Positions 25,577 to 33,962 of a stretch of DNA of 59,803 bases are shown one piece after another. The translations under genes and the position numbers were made by a program. How positions within the stretch are numbered: position 1 is the stretch's first letter; each line of letters starts with the position of its first letter. The stretch is from Mycobacterium sp. (GTDB lineage Bacteria; Actinomycetota; Actinomycetes; Mycobacteriales; Mycobacteriaceae), in contig JAGQTU010000017.1 of assembly GCA_020438865.1 (NCBI GenBank), forward strand, positions 1-59,803, in the 5' to 3' direction. The notes under the pieces are model-generated. The model searched no databases. It was not told the origin of the DNA and worked only from the letters and a program-made list of their open reading frames with translations.

Positions 25577-27115
25577 ATGGCTGCAAAGAAGCCAGTCGTC
25601 GACACCAGTTATGGCCCGGTACGTGGCGTCAGCCGGGGCCGTACCAGCGTCTTCAAGGGCATCCGCTACGCCGCGCCGCCCGTCGGCGATCTGCGGTTCC
25701 GGGCGCCGGTGCCGCCGGAACCGTGGACCGAGGTGGCCGACGCCAGCGAGTACGGGTGCGCCTGCCCGCAGCCCCCGCTGCCGGGTATTCCCCTCGACCT
25801 CGGCGCCCGCCAGGACGAGGACTGCCTGACGCTGAACATCTGGGCGCCCACGGGCGGTGCCGGGGCCAAGCCGGTGATGGTCTGGCTGCACGGCGGGGCC
25901 TACGTCCTCGGGTCGGGCAGCCAACCGTTCTACGACGGCAACCGGCTGGCCGACAGCGGCGACGTGGTGATCGTCACGGTGAACTACCGTCTCGGCGCCT
26001 TCGGCTTTCTCGACCTCTCCGTCTTCAATCGGCCCACCAGCACCTTCGACTCCAACATCGGACTGCGCGACGTGCTGGCCGCCCTGCAGTGGGTGCAGGA
26101 CAACATCGCCGCCTTCGGCGGGGACCCGGAGCGGGTCACGCTCTTCGGTGAGTCGGCGGGCGCCGGCCTGGTGACCACCCTGCTCGCCGTCCCGGCGGCC
26201 AAGGGCCTGTTCTCCGCCGCGATCGCCCAGAGTTCACCGGCGACGTCGGTCTACGACCGCGGCCGGGCCGAGGTGATGGCCAACGCGATGCTCCGCGAAC
26301 TGGGTATGGGCACCGGTGAGGTGAACCAGCTGCGGCAGGTGCCGGTGCCCAAGCTGATCGCGGCGACAAAGAAGCTGTTCGACGAGGTTCCGGTGCGCAA
26401 CCCCGGAACGCTGGCGTTCGTTCCGTTCGTGGACGGCGACGTCCTGCCGGACTACCCGGTGAAGGTGGCGCGGGAGGGCAAGTCCCATCCGGTGCCGCTG
26501 ATCATCGGCACCAACAAGCAGGAGGCGGCGCTGTTCAAGCTGATGCGATCGCCGCTGATGCCGATCACGCCGAAGGCCATCACGTCGATGTTCGACCAGA
26601 TCGCCGCCGAGCAACCCGACCTGCAACTGCCCACCGAGGAGACCCTCGGCGAGGCCTACGCGAAGTTGCGGGGCAGCGCCAGGGGCCTCACCATCGCCAG
26701 TGACGTCGGCTTCCGGATGCCGTCGGTATGGCTGGCCGAGGGGCACAGCTCGGTGGCCCCGGCCTACCTCTACCGGTTCGACTACGCCACCCCGCTGCTC
26801 AAGCTGCTGCTCGTAGGTGCCGCGCACGCAACGGAATTGGGTTACGTGTGGGGCAATCTCGGCGGCCCCGGCGATCACTCGCTGCGGCTGGGCGGCGCCA
26901 AGACCGCCAAGGCGGTCTCAAAGCGGATGCGGACCCGGTGGGTCAACTTCGCCACCCACGCCAAGCCCACCGGTTTGGAGGGGGAACCGGAATGGCTGCC
27001 CTACCAGTTGACCGACCGGCCGTGCCTGCTCATCAACGAGCGCGACAAGCTGGTGTACGACGTGGACAAGCGGGCGCAGCTGGCGTGGGGCGACGAACCC
27101 GTGAACTTCCGCTAG
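25577..27115 (+). CDS. Type B carboxylesterase/lipase (LipT-like)
   Basis: 512-residue alpha/beta hydrolase of the carboxylesterase family. The oxyanion-hole HGGAY is at residues 105-109 and the nucleophile S193 sits in GESAG; the catalytic His is probably that in GAAHATELGYVWGN. Length and domain order match mycobacterial LipT (about 511 residues). It hydrolyses short- to medium-chain esters; no signal peptide is seen, so a cytoplasmic role is likely. AAGGGGG lies nine bases before the ATG. Its stop codon shares a CTAG with the stop of the convergent molybdoenzyme gene. Confidence 0.88.
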   Translation: MAAKKPVVDTSYGPVRGVSRGRTSVFKGIRYAAPPVGDLRFRAPVPPEPWTEVADASEYGCACPQPPLPGIPLDLGARQDEDCLTLNIWAPTGGAGAKPVMVWLHGGAYVLGSGSQPFYDGNRLADSGDVVIVTVNYRLGAFGFLDLSVFNRPTSTFDSNIGLRDVLAALQWVQDNIAAFGGDPERVTLFGESAGAGLVTTLLAVPAAKGLFSAAIAQSSPATSVYDRGRAEVMANAMLRELGMGTGEVNQLRQVPVPKLIAATKKLFDEVPVRNPGTLAFVPFVDGDVLPDYPVKVAREGKSHPVPLIIGTNKQEAALFKLMRSPLMPITPKAITSMFDQIAAEQPDLQLPTEETLGEAYAKLRGSARGLTIASDVGFRMPSVWLAEGHSSVAPAYLYRFDYATPLLKLLLVGAAHATELGYVWGNLGGPGDHSLRLGGAKTAKAVSKRMRTRWVNFATHAKPTGLEGEPEWLPYQLTDRPCLLINERDKLVYDVDKRAQLAWGDEPVNFR

Positions 27116-29379
27116 GCCGGCCCGACCGCGACGGCAGTGAGCAGCTTCTCGATCCGCGCCGGCACGTGCTTGTGCCACGGGGTTCCGGCGTAGGCGTCCC
27201 GCCAGTCCGCTGAGGTCAATTCGTTGGGTGCGACGCCGGGAACCGTTGTGGTGCCGTCGGTGTCGACGAAATCCAGCCCGAATCCGTTGGGCAGCGCGGC
27301 GTGGCCGGCCAGCATGGTGGCGCTGACCTCGACGCGCGCCGCCGCGCTACCCGCGGCGGTGACGATGCGGGCCATCCCGCCGTCGACGAGGCCGAGGGCG
27401 TCGGCGTCCTCGACACTGACCCGCAGGGCACCGTCGGCGTCTCGCTTGCGCCAGGCCGGATCGCGGAAGATGTCGTTGGCGGTGAACGCCCGGCGCTCAC
27501 CGGCGGACAGCACGATCGGGAACTCGTCGGTGGTGAGCCCGGGATTGGTGTCGCGCAGCGCGCGGACCTCGTCGAGCAGCTCCGGCATCTCGAGGTGGAT
27601 CTTGTGATCGGCGTGGGTGATCAGTGCGAAGTCATCGGCGTACTCGTGCACGCTGAACGTGATCCCCGACTTGCCGGCCAGGATGGCGTCGAAGAGGGCA
27701 TTGCCGTCGGCGTGCCCCGCCCGCCGCACGGCATCGGGGTAGGTGAGCGCGGCCTTCTGCGCCAAACCCCAGAGCGCCGCAGCACCTTTCAGCCGCTCCG
27801 GCAGGGTCGGTCCGAGGGTCTCGTAGAGCACATACGGCAGCACCTTGCCCAGCACCGGATTGCCGGCCAGTTCGGTGAAGAACGCCGCGGCGTAGGCGTC
27901 GCGGCCCTGCGCGGCCGCCTCGTGTAGCGGCCGCAGGTCGTCGTCGCCGACGACGCCGAGCGCGCGGACCAGGCGGGCCCAGATCTCCGGTTCGGGCAGC
28001 GTACCCGGCAGCGGCTCGAACAGCGGGTGGCGCAGATGGAAGGTGTTGTGCGGGAATTCGAGGTTGAAGAACGTCGCTTCGGGCTTCTCGAACTGGCTCG
28101 CCGCGGGGAGCACGTAATGGGCCAGCCGTGCCGTCTCGGTCATCGCGACGTCGACGACCACCAGCAGTTCCAGCGATTCGAACGCCTGGCGGCAGGCCCG
28201 CGAGTCGGCGATCGAGTGGGCGGGATTGCTGCTCTCGACGATCATGGCGCGGAACCGATCGGGGTGCTCGGTCAGGATCTCCTGCGGCACAACGTTGGAC
28301 GGCACCAGCCCGCCGACGATCGGGGCGCCGGTCACCGGGGTCTTGCCCACGCCCACGCTGTGGTTGAACAGCGGGCCCAGCGTGGAGTGCAGGTGCTGGC
28401 CGCCCCGCTTGGCGAAGTTGCCGGTGAAGATCCACAGCAGCTTGTCCAGGTAGGAGCACAGCGTGCTGTTCGGGGCCTGCTGCACGCCGAGGTCCTCGAA
28501 CACCGCCACGCTGTCGGCCGCCGCGATCCGCCGCGCCGCGGCGCGCAGTAGCTCGCCGTCGACCCCGCTGCGCTGCGCGTAGTCGTCGATCGGCACGTCG
28601 CGCAGGACATCGCGGACGGTGTCGGCTCCCAGCACGTGTTCGGTGAGAAAGGTTTCGTCGCAGAGGTTCTCCTGCACCAGCACGGCCGCCAGGGCCGTGA
28701 GGCACCAGGCGTCGGCGCCGGGCTTGACCCGCAGGTGAAAGTCGGCCATCTTCGCGGTGTCGGTGACCACCGGGTCGATCACGATCATCGAGCGGCCGGG
28801 GTCCCTGGCGATGTCGTTGAGCACGGTCCGGGCCCGCGGGAAGCTCTGCGACATCCACGGGTTCTTTCCGACGAAGACCGAGACCTCGGCGTGCTCGAAC
28901 TCACCGCGGGTGTGTCCGCCGTAGAAGTGGGCATCCACCCACGCCTCGCCGGTCTTCTCCTGCGCCAGCGCGTTGGAGCGGTACCGCGAGCCCAGCGGCC
29001 GCAGGAACGCGCTGCTGTAGCCGCCGCCTAGGTGGTTGCCCTGACCGCCGCCGCCGTAGTAGAAGATCTTGTCTCCGCCGTGGTCCTCGGCGATGCGCTG
29101 GAAGCCGGCCGCGATCTCGGCGATCGCGGTGTCCCAGTCGATCTCCTCGTAGCTGCCGTCCGCCCTGCGGCGCAGTGGGGAGGTCAGTCGCGAGGAGGTG
29201 TTCTGGTAGTGGTCGAGGCGCAGCGCCTTGTTGCAGGTGTAGCCCTGCGACGCCGGGTGGTCCTTGTCGCCGCGGATCCGGGCGAGGGTGGATACCCCGT
29301 CCTGAACGCTGGTCTGCACGACGATGCCGCAGTTGCATTCACAGAGGATGCAGGCGGTGGGCTGCCAGTCTCCGGACAT
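27112..29379 (-). CDS. Molybdopterin-dependent oxidoreductase with 4Fe-4S site
   Basis: 755-residue enzyme of the formate dehydrogenase/DMSO reductase superfamily. C10, C13, C17 and C49 form the N-terminal 4Fe-4S motif (C-x2-C-x3-C-x31-C). The body holds the bis-MGD binding folds (for example VFVGKNPWMSQSFPRAR and FRAMIVESSNPAHS), and the C-terminal molybdopterin-dinucleotide domain includes NELTSADWRD. I see no selenocysteine or cysteine at the usual formate dehydrogenase position, so the substrate is unlikely to be formate. There is no Tat signal, so it acts in the cytoplasm. It lies 14 bases behind a TetR gene and is probably controlled by it. Confidence 0.87.
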   Translation of the reverse strand: MSGDWQPTACILCECNCGIVVQTSVQDGVSTLARIRGDKDHPASQGYTCNKALRLDHYQNTSSRLTSPLRRRADGSYEEIDWDTAIAEIAAGFQRIAEDHGGDKIFYYGGGGQGNHLGGGYSSAFLRPLGSRYRSNALAQEKTGEAWVDAHFYGGHTRGEFEHAEVSVFVGKNPWMSQSFPRARTVLNDIARDPGRSMIVIDPVVTDTAKMADFHLRVKPGADAWCLTALAAVLVQENLCDETFLTEHVLGADTVRDVLRDVPIDDYAQRSGVDGELLRAAARRIAAADSVAVFEDLGVQQAPNSTLCSYLDKLLWIFTGNFAKRGGQHLHSTLGPLFNHSVGVGKTPVTGAPIVGGLVPSNVVPQEILTEHPDRFRAMIVESSNPAHSIADSRACRQAFESLELLVVVDVAMTETARLAHYVLPAASQFEKPEATFFNLEFPHNTFHLRHPLFEPLPGTLPEPEIWARLVRALGVVGDDDLRPLHEAAAQGRDAYAAAFFTELAGNPVLGKVLPYVLYETLGPTLPERLKGAAALWGLAQKAALTYPDAVRRAGHADGNALFDAILAGKSGITFSVHEYADDFALITHADHKIHLEMPELLDEVRALRDTNPGLTTDEFPIVLSAGERRAFTANDIFRDPAWRKRDADGALRVSVEDADALGLVDGGMARIVTAAGSAAARVEVSATMLAGHAALPNGFGLDFVDTDGTTTVPGVAPNELTSADWRDAYAGTPWHKHVPARIEKLLTAVAVGPA

Positions 29380-29393
29380 GGTGGTGCTCCCTT

Positions 29394-29951
29394 CTAGCCG
29401 GCCTCGAGCAGGCCGCGTAGCTGGCGATGGACGACGTCGAGGGGCCCGATGTCCCGGGCCGCGCGGGCCAGCACGATGCCGCCCTCCAGGGCGGCCGTCA
29501 TCAGCACCGCGAGTTCCTTCGCCCGCTTGGCCGGGATCCCATCGGCGGTCAGACGTGCGGCGATAAGGCCGTTCCAGCGGTCGAAGGCCGCAGCGGCGTG
29601 GTCGAGCATCGGGGAGCGGGCATCCGGTTCGCCGGCCTCCACTGCGACGGCGAGCACGGGGCAGCCGGCGCGGTAGTCGGTCTCGACGAGGTTCCTGCGG
29701 TAGAAGCGCACCATCGCGTCGAGCATGTCGATACCGCTGGACGCCTTGGCCATCCGGTCGGCAACGTAGTCGGCCGCTGAATCGACGGCTTCGCAGAGCA
29801 ATTGGTTACGCCCGCCGGGGAAGTAGTGGTAGGCCGAGCCGCGCGGCGCGCCGCTGTGCTTCAGCACGTCGGCGATCGCCGTCGGGTGGGCGCCGCGCTC
29901 GCGGATCAGCAGCGCGGCCGAGGCGACCATCCGGTCCCGGGGGCTCGTCAC
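29394..29951 (-). CDS. TetR/AcrR-family transcriptional regulator
   Basis: 185-residue regulator. The helix-turn-helix is in PTAIADVLKHSGAPRGSAYHYF, close to LmrA/QacR-type TetR proteins, and the C-terminal half fits their ligand-binding domain. The start is set at a GTG; an ATG 18 bases upstream would place the start inside a large palindrome. That palindrome covers the region just before and at the start, so the protein very probably represses its own operon, which continues into the molybdopterin oxidoreductase. The inducer is unknown, perhaps the oxidoreductase substrate. Confidence 0.85.
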   Translation of the reverse strand: MTSPRDRMVASAALLIRERGAHPTAIADVLKHSGAPRGSAYHYFPGGRNQLLCEAVDSAADYVADRMAKASSGIDMLDAMVRFYRRNLVETDYRAGCPVLAVAVEAGEPDARSPMLDHAAAAFDRWNGLIAARLTADGIPAKRAKELAVLMTAALEGGIVLARAARDIGPLDVVHRQLRGLLEAG

Positions 29952-29978
29952 GATTATGTATGTAACCATACATAATCG
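29951..29978 (-). promoter_or_regulatory. 28-bp palindromic operator of the TetR/molybdoenzyme operon
   Basis: Two perfect 12-base arms (CGATTATGTATG and its complement) flank TAAC. It touches the regulator's GTG start and holds several AT-rich -10-like hexamers, in a 66-base gap of an otherwise GC-rich genome. Its position is that of an autorepressor site. Confidence 0.8.
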
Positions 29979-30017
29979 CGGGGCGCCAGTGTGCCCCGGA
30001 TTGCGGCGGGGTGCCCC

Positions 30018-30689
30018 CTAGGCCGGGCGGGCGTGGGCCTCGCCGAGGAGCACCCGAGTGACCCACTCGACGTGGCCCAGCGATTCGGCGAGGGTGAGCC
30101 GACCGGTGAGCAGGCCGGTGAGGGCCGCGCTGAGCGCGGCGTTCAGCCCGAAGCTGACGTTGGCGAAATTCTCCGGCGCAACACCGTTGAGGATGCGGTC
30201 GAACATCTCGCGGTTGTTGCGCTCCATCTGTTCGATCGCCGGCTGCACCTCGGGGTCAGTGGACGTCATCGTCTGCAGCATCAGCGCCGTCATCGCCGGA
30301 TTGCGATGGAAGGCGCGCTGGGCGCGGCGCAGGTAGTCCAGGACGACCGGCAGCCGGTCCTCGTCGGCTGGGGCGCCGCCCGGCAGGATGCGGCGGGTCA
30401 GCCGCTTCTGCCAGTCCTCCAGCGCCGCCGCGAGCAGGTTCTCCTTCGAGCTGAAGTAGCGATAGAGGGTGGCCAGCGCAACCCCGGAGCGCTGGGCCAC
30501 CTCCCGCATCTGGACCGCGTCCGCGCCGACCTCACCGATCAGCCCGATCACCTCTTCGACGACCTTGGCCCGGCGCACCAGCTGATCGCTGGTCATGTCC
30601 GCCAGCGCGATCACGTCGGTGGGCGCACGGGCGGCCCGGGCGCGGCCGCGGGGGGATTCCTCGGCGGTCTCGACGGCGGAGACGGGCAC
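30018..30689 (-). CDS. TetR-family regulator (KstR-like HTH)
   Basis: 223 residues. The DNA-binding domain has VQMREVAQRSGVALATLYRYFSSKENLLAAAL, a pattern much like that of KstR, the sterol-catabolism repressor. The N-terminus has a basic, low-complexity extension (SPRGRARAARAP). It is divergent from the amidohydrolase/FadE operon, and two inverted repeats lie in the 159 bases between them, so it probably represses that operon and itself. Whether its ligand is a CoA thioester, as for KstR, is inference. AGGAGG is 10 or more bases before the GTG start, so an alternative start is possible. Confidence 0.83.
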   Translation of the reverse strand: MPVSAVETAEESPRGRARAARAPTDVIALADMTSDQLVRRAKVVEEVIGLIGEVGADAVQMREVAQRSGVALATLYRYFSSKENLLAAALEDWQKRLTRRILPGGAPADEDRLPVVLDYLRRAQRAFHRNPAMTALMLQTMTSTDPEVQPAIEQMERNNREMFDRILNGVAPENFANVSFGLNAALSAALTGLLTGRLTLAESLGHVEWVTRVLLGEAHARPA

Positions 30690-30709
30690 GTTGATGGTGC
30701 GACCTCCTC

Positions 30710-30724
30710 AAGAACCCGCTTCTT
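30710..30724. promoter_or_regulatory. Inverted repeat AAGAA-N5-TTCTT
   Basis: A 5-base perfect inverted repeat with a CCCGC spacer just upstream of the AGGAGG that precedes the TetR gene. It could be a second regulator half-site pair. The arms are short, so confidence is low. Confidence 0.3.
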
Positions 30725-30803
30725 ACCAGATTTGCCGATCGTACGGCACTCGCCGGGCCATGGCGAGTTCTCCCAGCTAGTGGTCTTGCAATTCGGGCAC
30801 TGT

Positions 30804-30828
30804 GGTAGAACGATGTTTCACCTAGACT
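30804..30828 (+). promoter_or_regulatory. Operator and -10 of the amidohydrolase/FadE operon
   Basis: GGTAGAACGATGTTTCACC (30804-30822) is an inverted repeat of the form GGTNNAAC-N3-GTTNNACC. TAGACT at 30823-30828 directly follows and fits a mycobacterial -10. The repeat covers the spacer upstream of the -10, a position where a repressor blocks RNA polymerase. It shares AAC/GTT half-sites with the KstR box but with a 3-base gap, suggesting the neighbouring KstR-like protein as its binder. Confidence 0.55.
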
Positions 30829-30848
30829 AACTCCCGATCGGAGGGCGC

Positions 30849-31715
30849 ATGGCCGGACCTGTCGGTCTCCCGGTAATCGACACCATGATCGGCTTCCCGC
30901 ACGAGGGCTTCGATCAGTACGACTTCATCCGGAAGCAGACCAAGGACCGCGAATCCAAGGAGAGCTTCGAGTTCCCGGTCGAGTACATGTTCAAGGACGT
31001 GCCGAAGGGACTGCCCACCGACGATCCGGTCTCGCTGCTGCTGCAGCAGATGGATCGCTTCGGGATCGAGAAAGCCGTGATCGGCGTCGGCGACGACAAC
31101 GCCAAGAAAGCACTCGAGCTGTTTCCCGACCGCTTCGTCGCCTCCGGCGCGGTATCGGACCCCAACGACGTGATGGGGTCGGTGGCGGCGATCCGGCGCG
31201 AGTACGAGGAGTACGGCATCCGCGCGACGTCGGTGTTCCCCTCCGGCACCTTCCCCCAGGTGCCCATCGACGACCCCAAGATGTACCCGATCTACGCCAC
31301 CTGCGTGGAACTGGGCATCCCGATCTTCGTGTGCGCGGGTGTGCCCGGACCGCGAATCCCGTTCAAACCACAGGAAGTCTCGCGCATCGACATCGTGATG
31401 TTCGACTTCCCGGATCTGGTGTTCGTCACCCGGCACGGCTGCGAACCGTGGGAGGACCTCGCGGTGAAGCTGATGCTGAAGTGGCCCAACCTGTACTACT
31501 CCACCTCGGCGTTCGCGCCCAAGTACTACCCGAAGGCGATCGTCGACTACGCCAACTCGCGCGGCTCCGACAAGGTGCTCTACGCCGGCTACTTCCCGAT
31601 GGGCCTGTCGCTGGAACGCATCTTCAGCGAGCTGCCCAACGTCCCGTTCAGGGACGAGGTGTGGCCGAAGTTCCTGTACGGCAACGCCGCCCGCATCCTC
31701 GGTTTGGAGCACTGA
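30849..31715 (+). CDS. Amidohydrolase-2 family protein
   Basis: 288-residue TIM-barrel amidohydrolase of the amidohydrolase-2 (ACMSD-like) type. Family members decarboxylate or hydrolyse ring-cleavage products and related acids. Recognisable parts are VIDTMIGFPHEG near the start, the MDRFGIEKAVIGVGDD strand-helix unit, and VTRHGCEPWEDLAVKL. The usual N-terminal HxH metal pair is not clear here (IDTMIGFPHE), so the metal site may be altered. GGAGGG lies three bases before the ATG. It starts an operon with a fused FadE and a second amidohydrolase. Confidence 0.8.
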   Translation: MAGPVGLPVIDTMIGFPHEGFDQYDFIRKQTKDRESKESFEFPVEYMFKDVPKGLPTDDPVSLLLQQMDRFGIEKAVIGVGDDNAKKALELFPDRFVASGAVSDPNDVMGSVAAIRREYEEYGIRATSVFPSGTFPQVPIDDPKMYPIYATCVELGIPIFVCAGVPGPRIPFKPQEVSRIDIVMFDFPDLVFVTRHGCEPWEDLAVKLMLKWPNLYYSTSAFAPKYYPKAIVDYANSRGSDKVLYAGYFPMGLSLERIFSELPNVPFRDEVWPKFLYGNAARILGLEH

Positions 31716-31720
31716 CCCGG

Positions 31721-33943
31721 ATGGCCCTGGCAATCACCACCGAGCAGGAACAACTCGCCGACGCGGTGACGCAGTTCGCCGCGCGGCACGCGCCGCTGGA
31801 CAAGACCCGCGCGGCGCTCGACTCGATCGCGGCCGGCGAGTTGCCGTCCTGGTGGGAGGAGTTCACCGCGCACGGATTTGCCGCCGTGCACATCCCGGAG
31901 GAGTCGGGCGGTCAGGGCGGCACCCTGGCCGACATGGCGTGCGTCATCGAGGCCGCGGCAGCCGCGCTGTTGCCCGGCCCGCTGCTGAGCACCGCGACGG
32001 CCGGAGCGGTGGCGGCGCTGGCCGGGCCCGCGGCGGCCCCGCTGCTCACCGATCTGGCGGCTGGCGCGACCGCGGCGGTCGTGCTGCCCGAACACTCGAC
32101 CGTGCACGCCGTCCACGACGGCGACAGCTGGCGGCTCAACGGGTCGACCGGAACGACGCTGGGTATCGGTGCGGCACAACGCATTCTGGTGGCGGCGCAC
32201 GCCGGTGAGGGTGCCGATCTATGGTTCGTTCTCGATGCCGGCTCCGGTTCCGGGCTCAGCCTCGAGCAGCGGCGCGGCACCGACCTGAGCACCGACGTCG
32301 GCGTGCTGCATCTGGCGGACCACCGGGTGCCGGCGTCGGCGGTGCTGTCCGAGATCCCCACCGAGCGGGCGCGGTGCGTCGCGGTGGCCCTCGCCGCATG
32401 TGCCTCGGCGGGCACCGTGCGCCGCGGCGTGGAGATGGCGGTGGACTACATCCGCACCCGTGAACAGTTCGGCAAGCCGGTCGGCTCCTTCCAGGCGTTG
32501 CAGCACAAGGCCGCAGTGCTGCTGGTCAACTCCGAGATGGCCTCGGCGGCAGCCTGGGACGCGGTGCGGGCGATCGACGAGACGCTCGAGCAGCACCGGT
32601 TGGCGGCGGCGTCGGCCGCGGTGATGGCGGTGGCCGCCGGGCCCGACCTGACGCTCGACGCGCTGCTGATGTTCGGCGCGATCGGCTACACGTGGGAACA
32701 CGACATGCACCTGTATTGGCGGCGCGCCACCAGTCTGGCCGCTTCGCTGGGTCCCACGACGCAGTGGGAGCGTAGCGCGGGGGAGCTGTCCCGAACGCTG
32801 AAGCGTTCCACGGCGATTCACCTTGGCGATGTCGAATCGGAGTTTCGAGCGGGCATCGCGGACGTGCTCGACCGCGCCGCGCAGCTGCGCAACGAGACGC
32901 CCACCGACGACCGCCGGGCCCCCGGTCTCGCCCACGGTTCGCAGCGTGACCTGTTGGCCGACGCGGGCCTGGTCGCCCCGCACCTGCCGCCGCCCTGGGG
33001 ACTGGGCGCGTCACCGGTGCAGCAGGTGATCATCACCGAGGAGTTCGACAAGCGTCCCGGGGTCACGCGGCCGTCGCTCAACATCGCCGAATGGATCCTG
33101 CCGACCGTCCTGGACCGGGGTACCGACGCGCAGCGCGAGCGCTTCGCCGGGCCGATGCTGCGCGGGACCCAGCGCTGGTGCCAATTGTTCAGCGAGCCGG
33201 GCGCCGGGTCGGACCTGGCGGCGTTGAGCGCCCGGGCGCAGAAGGTCGACGGTGGCTGGCTGATCAACGGCCACAAGATCTGGACGTCGTCGGCGCATGT
33301 CGCGCAGTACGGTGCGATGCTGGCGCGCACCGATCCCGATGCGCCCAAGCACCGCGGAATCAGCTACTTCCTCATCGACATGGCTTCGCCCGGCCTCGAG
33401 ATCTCGCCGATCAAACAGGCCAGCGGGCATGCGGATTTCAACGAGTGCTTCTTCACCGACGTCTTCGTCCCCGACGACATGCTGGTCGGGGAACCGGGCG
33501 AGGGCTGGGACCTGGCGATGGGGACCGTCGCCGTCGAGCGCACCGCGATCGGCAACTACGTCAACATCGACCGCTCCGCGGCGCTGCGGCACCTGGCCGC
33601 GGTGGGCGGCCCCGACCACGACGCGACGGTGCGCGCGCTCGGCCAGATCGAGGCGCACACCACCGCGATCAAGGCCATGGTGCTGCGCGAGACGCTGCGC
33701 CTGGTCGAAGGCCAGAACGCCGGGCCGGCGTCGAGCATCGCCAAGTATGCGATGGTGCTGCTGCTGCGTCGGGCCGCGACCGCGACGCTGGGCCTGACCG
33801 GGCGGCTGGCGATGCTGGAGGATTCCGATCCGCCGGTGATCGGCCCCTACTTCGACATGCCGTCCGAACTGATCGGCGGCGGCACGGCCGAGATTCAGCT
33901 GACCATCATCTCCTCGATGATCCTGGGACTTCCCCGCAAGTAA
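31721..33943 (+). CDS. Fused two-domain acyl-CoA dehydrogenase (FadE6/22/34 type)
   Basis: 740 residues made of two acyl-CoA dehydrogenase units. Residues 1-370 resemble the second subunit of FadE pairs (FGAIGYTWEHDMHLYWRRA). Residues about 380-740 resemble the first (QLFSEPGAGSDLAAL, NGHKIWTSSAHVAQYG, IGGGTAEIQL). Fusions of this size are known in mycobacteria (FadE6, FadE22, FadE34), and FadE34 acts on sterol side chains. The fusion replaces a heterotetramer by a dimer of two-domain chains. The substrate is unknown; the flanking amidohydrolases and the KstR-like regulator suggest a ring-containing or steroid-like acid. The start follows the amidohydrolase stop by five bases. Confidence 0.88.
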   Translation: MALAITTEQEQLADAVTQFAARHAPLDKTRAALDSIAAGELPSWWEEFTAHGFAAVHIPEESGGQGGTLADMACVIEAAAAALLPGPLLSTATAGAVAALAGPAAAPLLTDLAAGATAAVVLPEHSTVHAVHDGDSWRLNGSTGTTLGIGAAQRILVAAHAGEGADLWFVLDAGSGSGLSLEQRRGTDLSTDVGVLHLADHRVPASAVLSEIPTERARCVAVALAACASAGTVRRGVEMAVDYIRTREQFGKPVGSFQALQHKAAVLLVNSEMASAAAWDAVRAIDETLEQHRLAAASAAVMAVAAGPDLTLDALLMFGAIGYTWEHDMHLYWRRATSLAASLGPTTQWERSAGELSRTLKRSTAIHLGDVESEFRAGIADVLDRAAQLRNETPTDDRRAPGLAHGSQRDLLADAGLVAPHLPPPWGLGASPVQQVIITEEFDKRPGVTRPSLNIAEWILPTVLDRGTDAQRERFAGPMLRGTQRWCQLFSEPGAGSDLAALSARAQKVDGGWLINGHKIWTSSAHVAQYGAMLARTDPDAPKHRGISYFLIDMASPGLEISPIKQASGHADFNECFFTDVFVPDDMLVGEPGEGWDLAMGTVAVERTAIGNYVNIDRSAALRHLAAVGGPDHDATVRALGQIEAHTTAIKAMVLRETLRLVEGQNAGPASSIAKYAMVLLLRRAATATLGLTGRLAMLEDSDPPVIGPYFDMPSELIGGGTAEIQLTIISSMILGLPRK

Positions 33944-33962
33944 GTATGAAAGGACACCCGCG

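Noticed and set aside
27112-29379. Formate dehydrogenase assignment for the molybdoenzyme
   Set aside because: No selenocysteine TGA or cysteine is visible at the expected active-site position, and no partner subunits are adjacent.
30849-33943. Longer FadE start at 31331 extending the fused protein by 130 residues
   Set aside because: The extension overlaps the amidohydrolase coding region and has low-complexity composition; the ATG at 31721 gives the family length.
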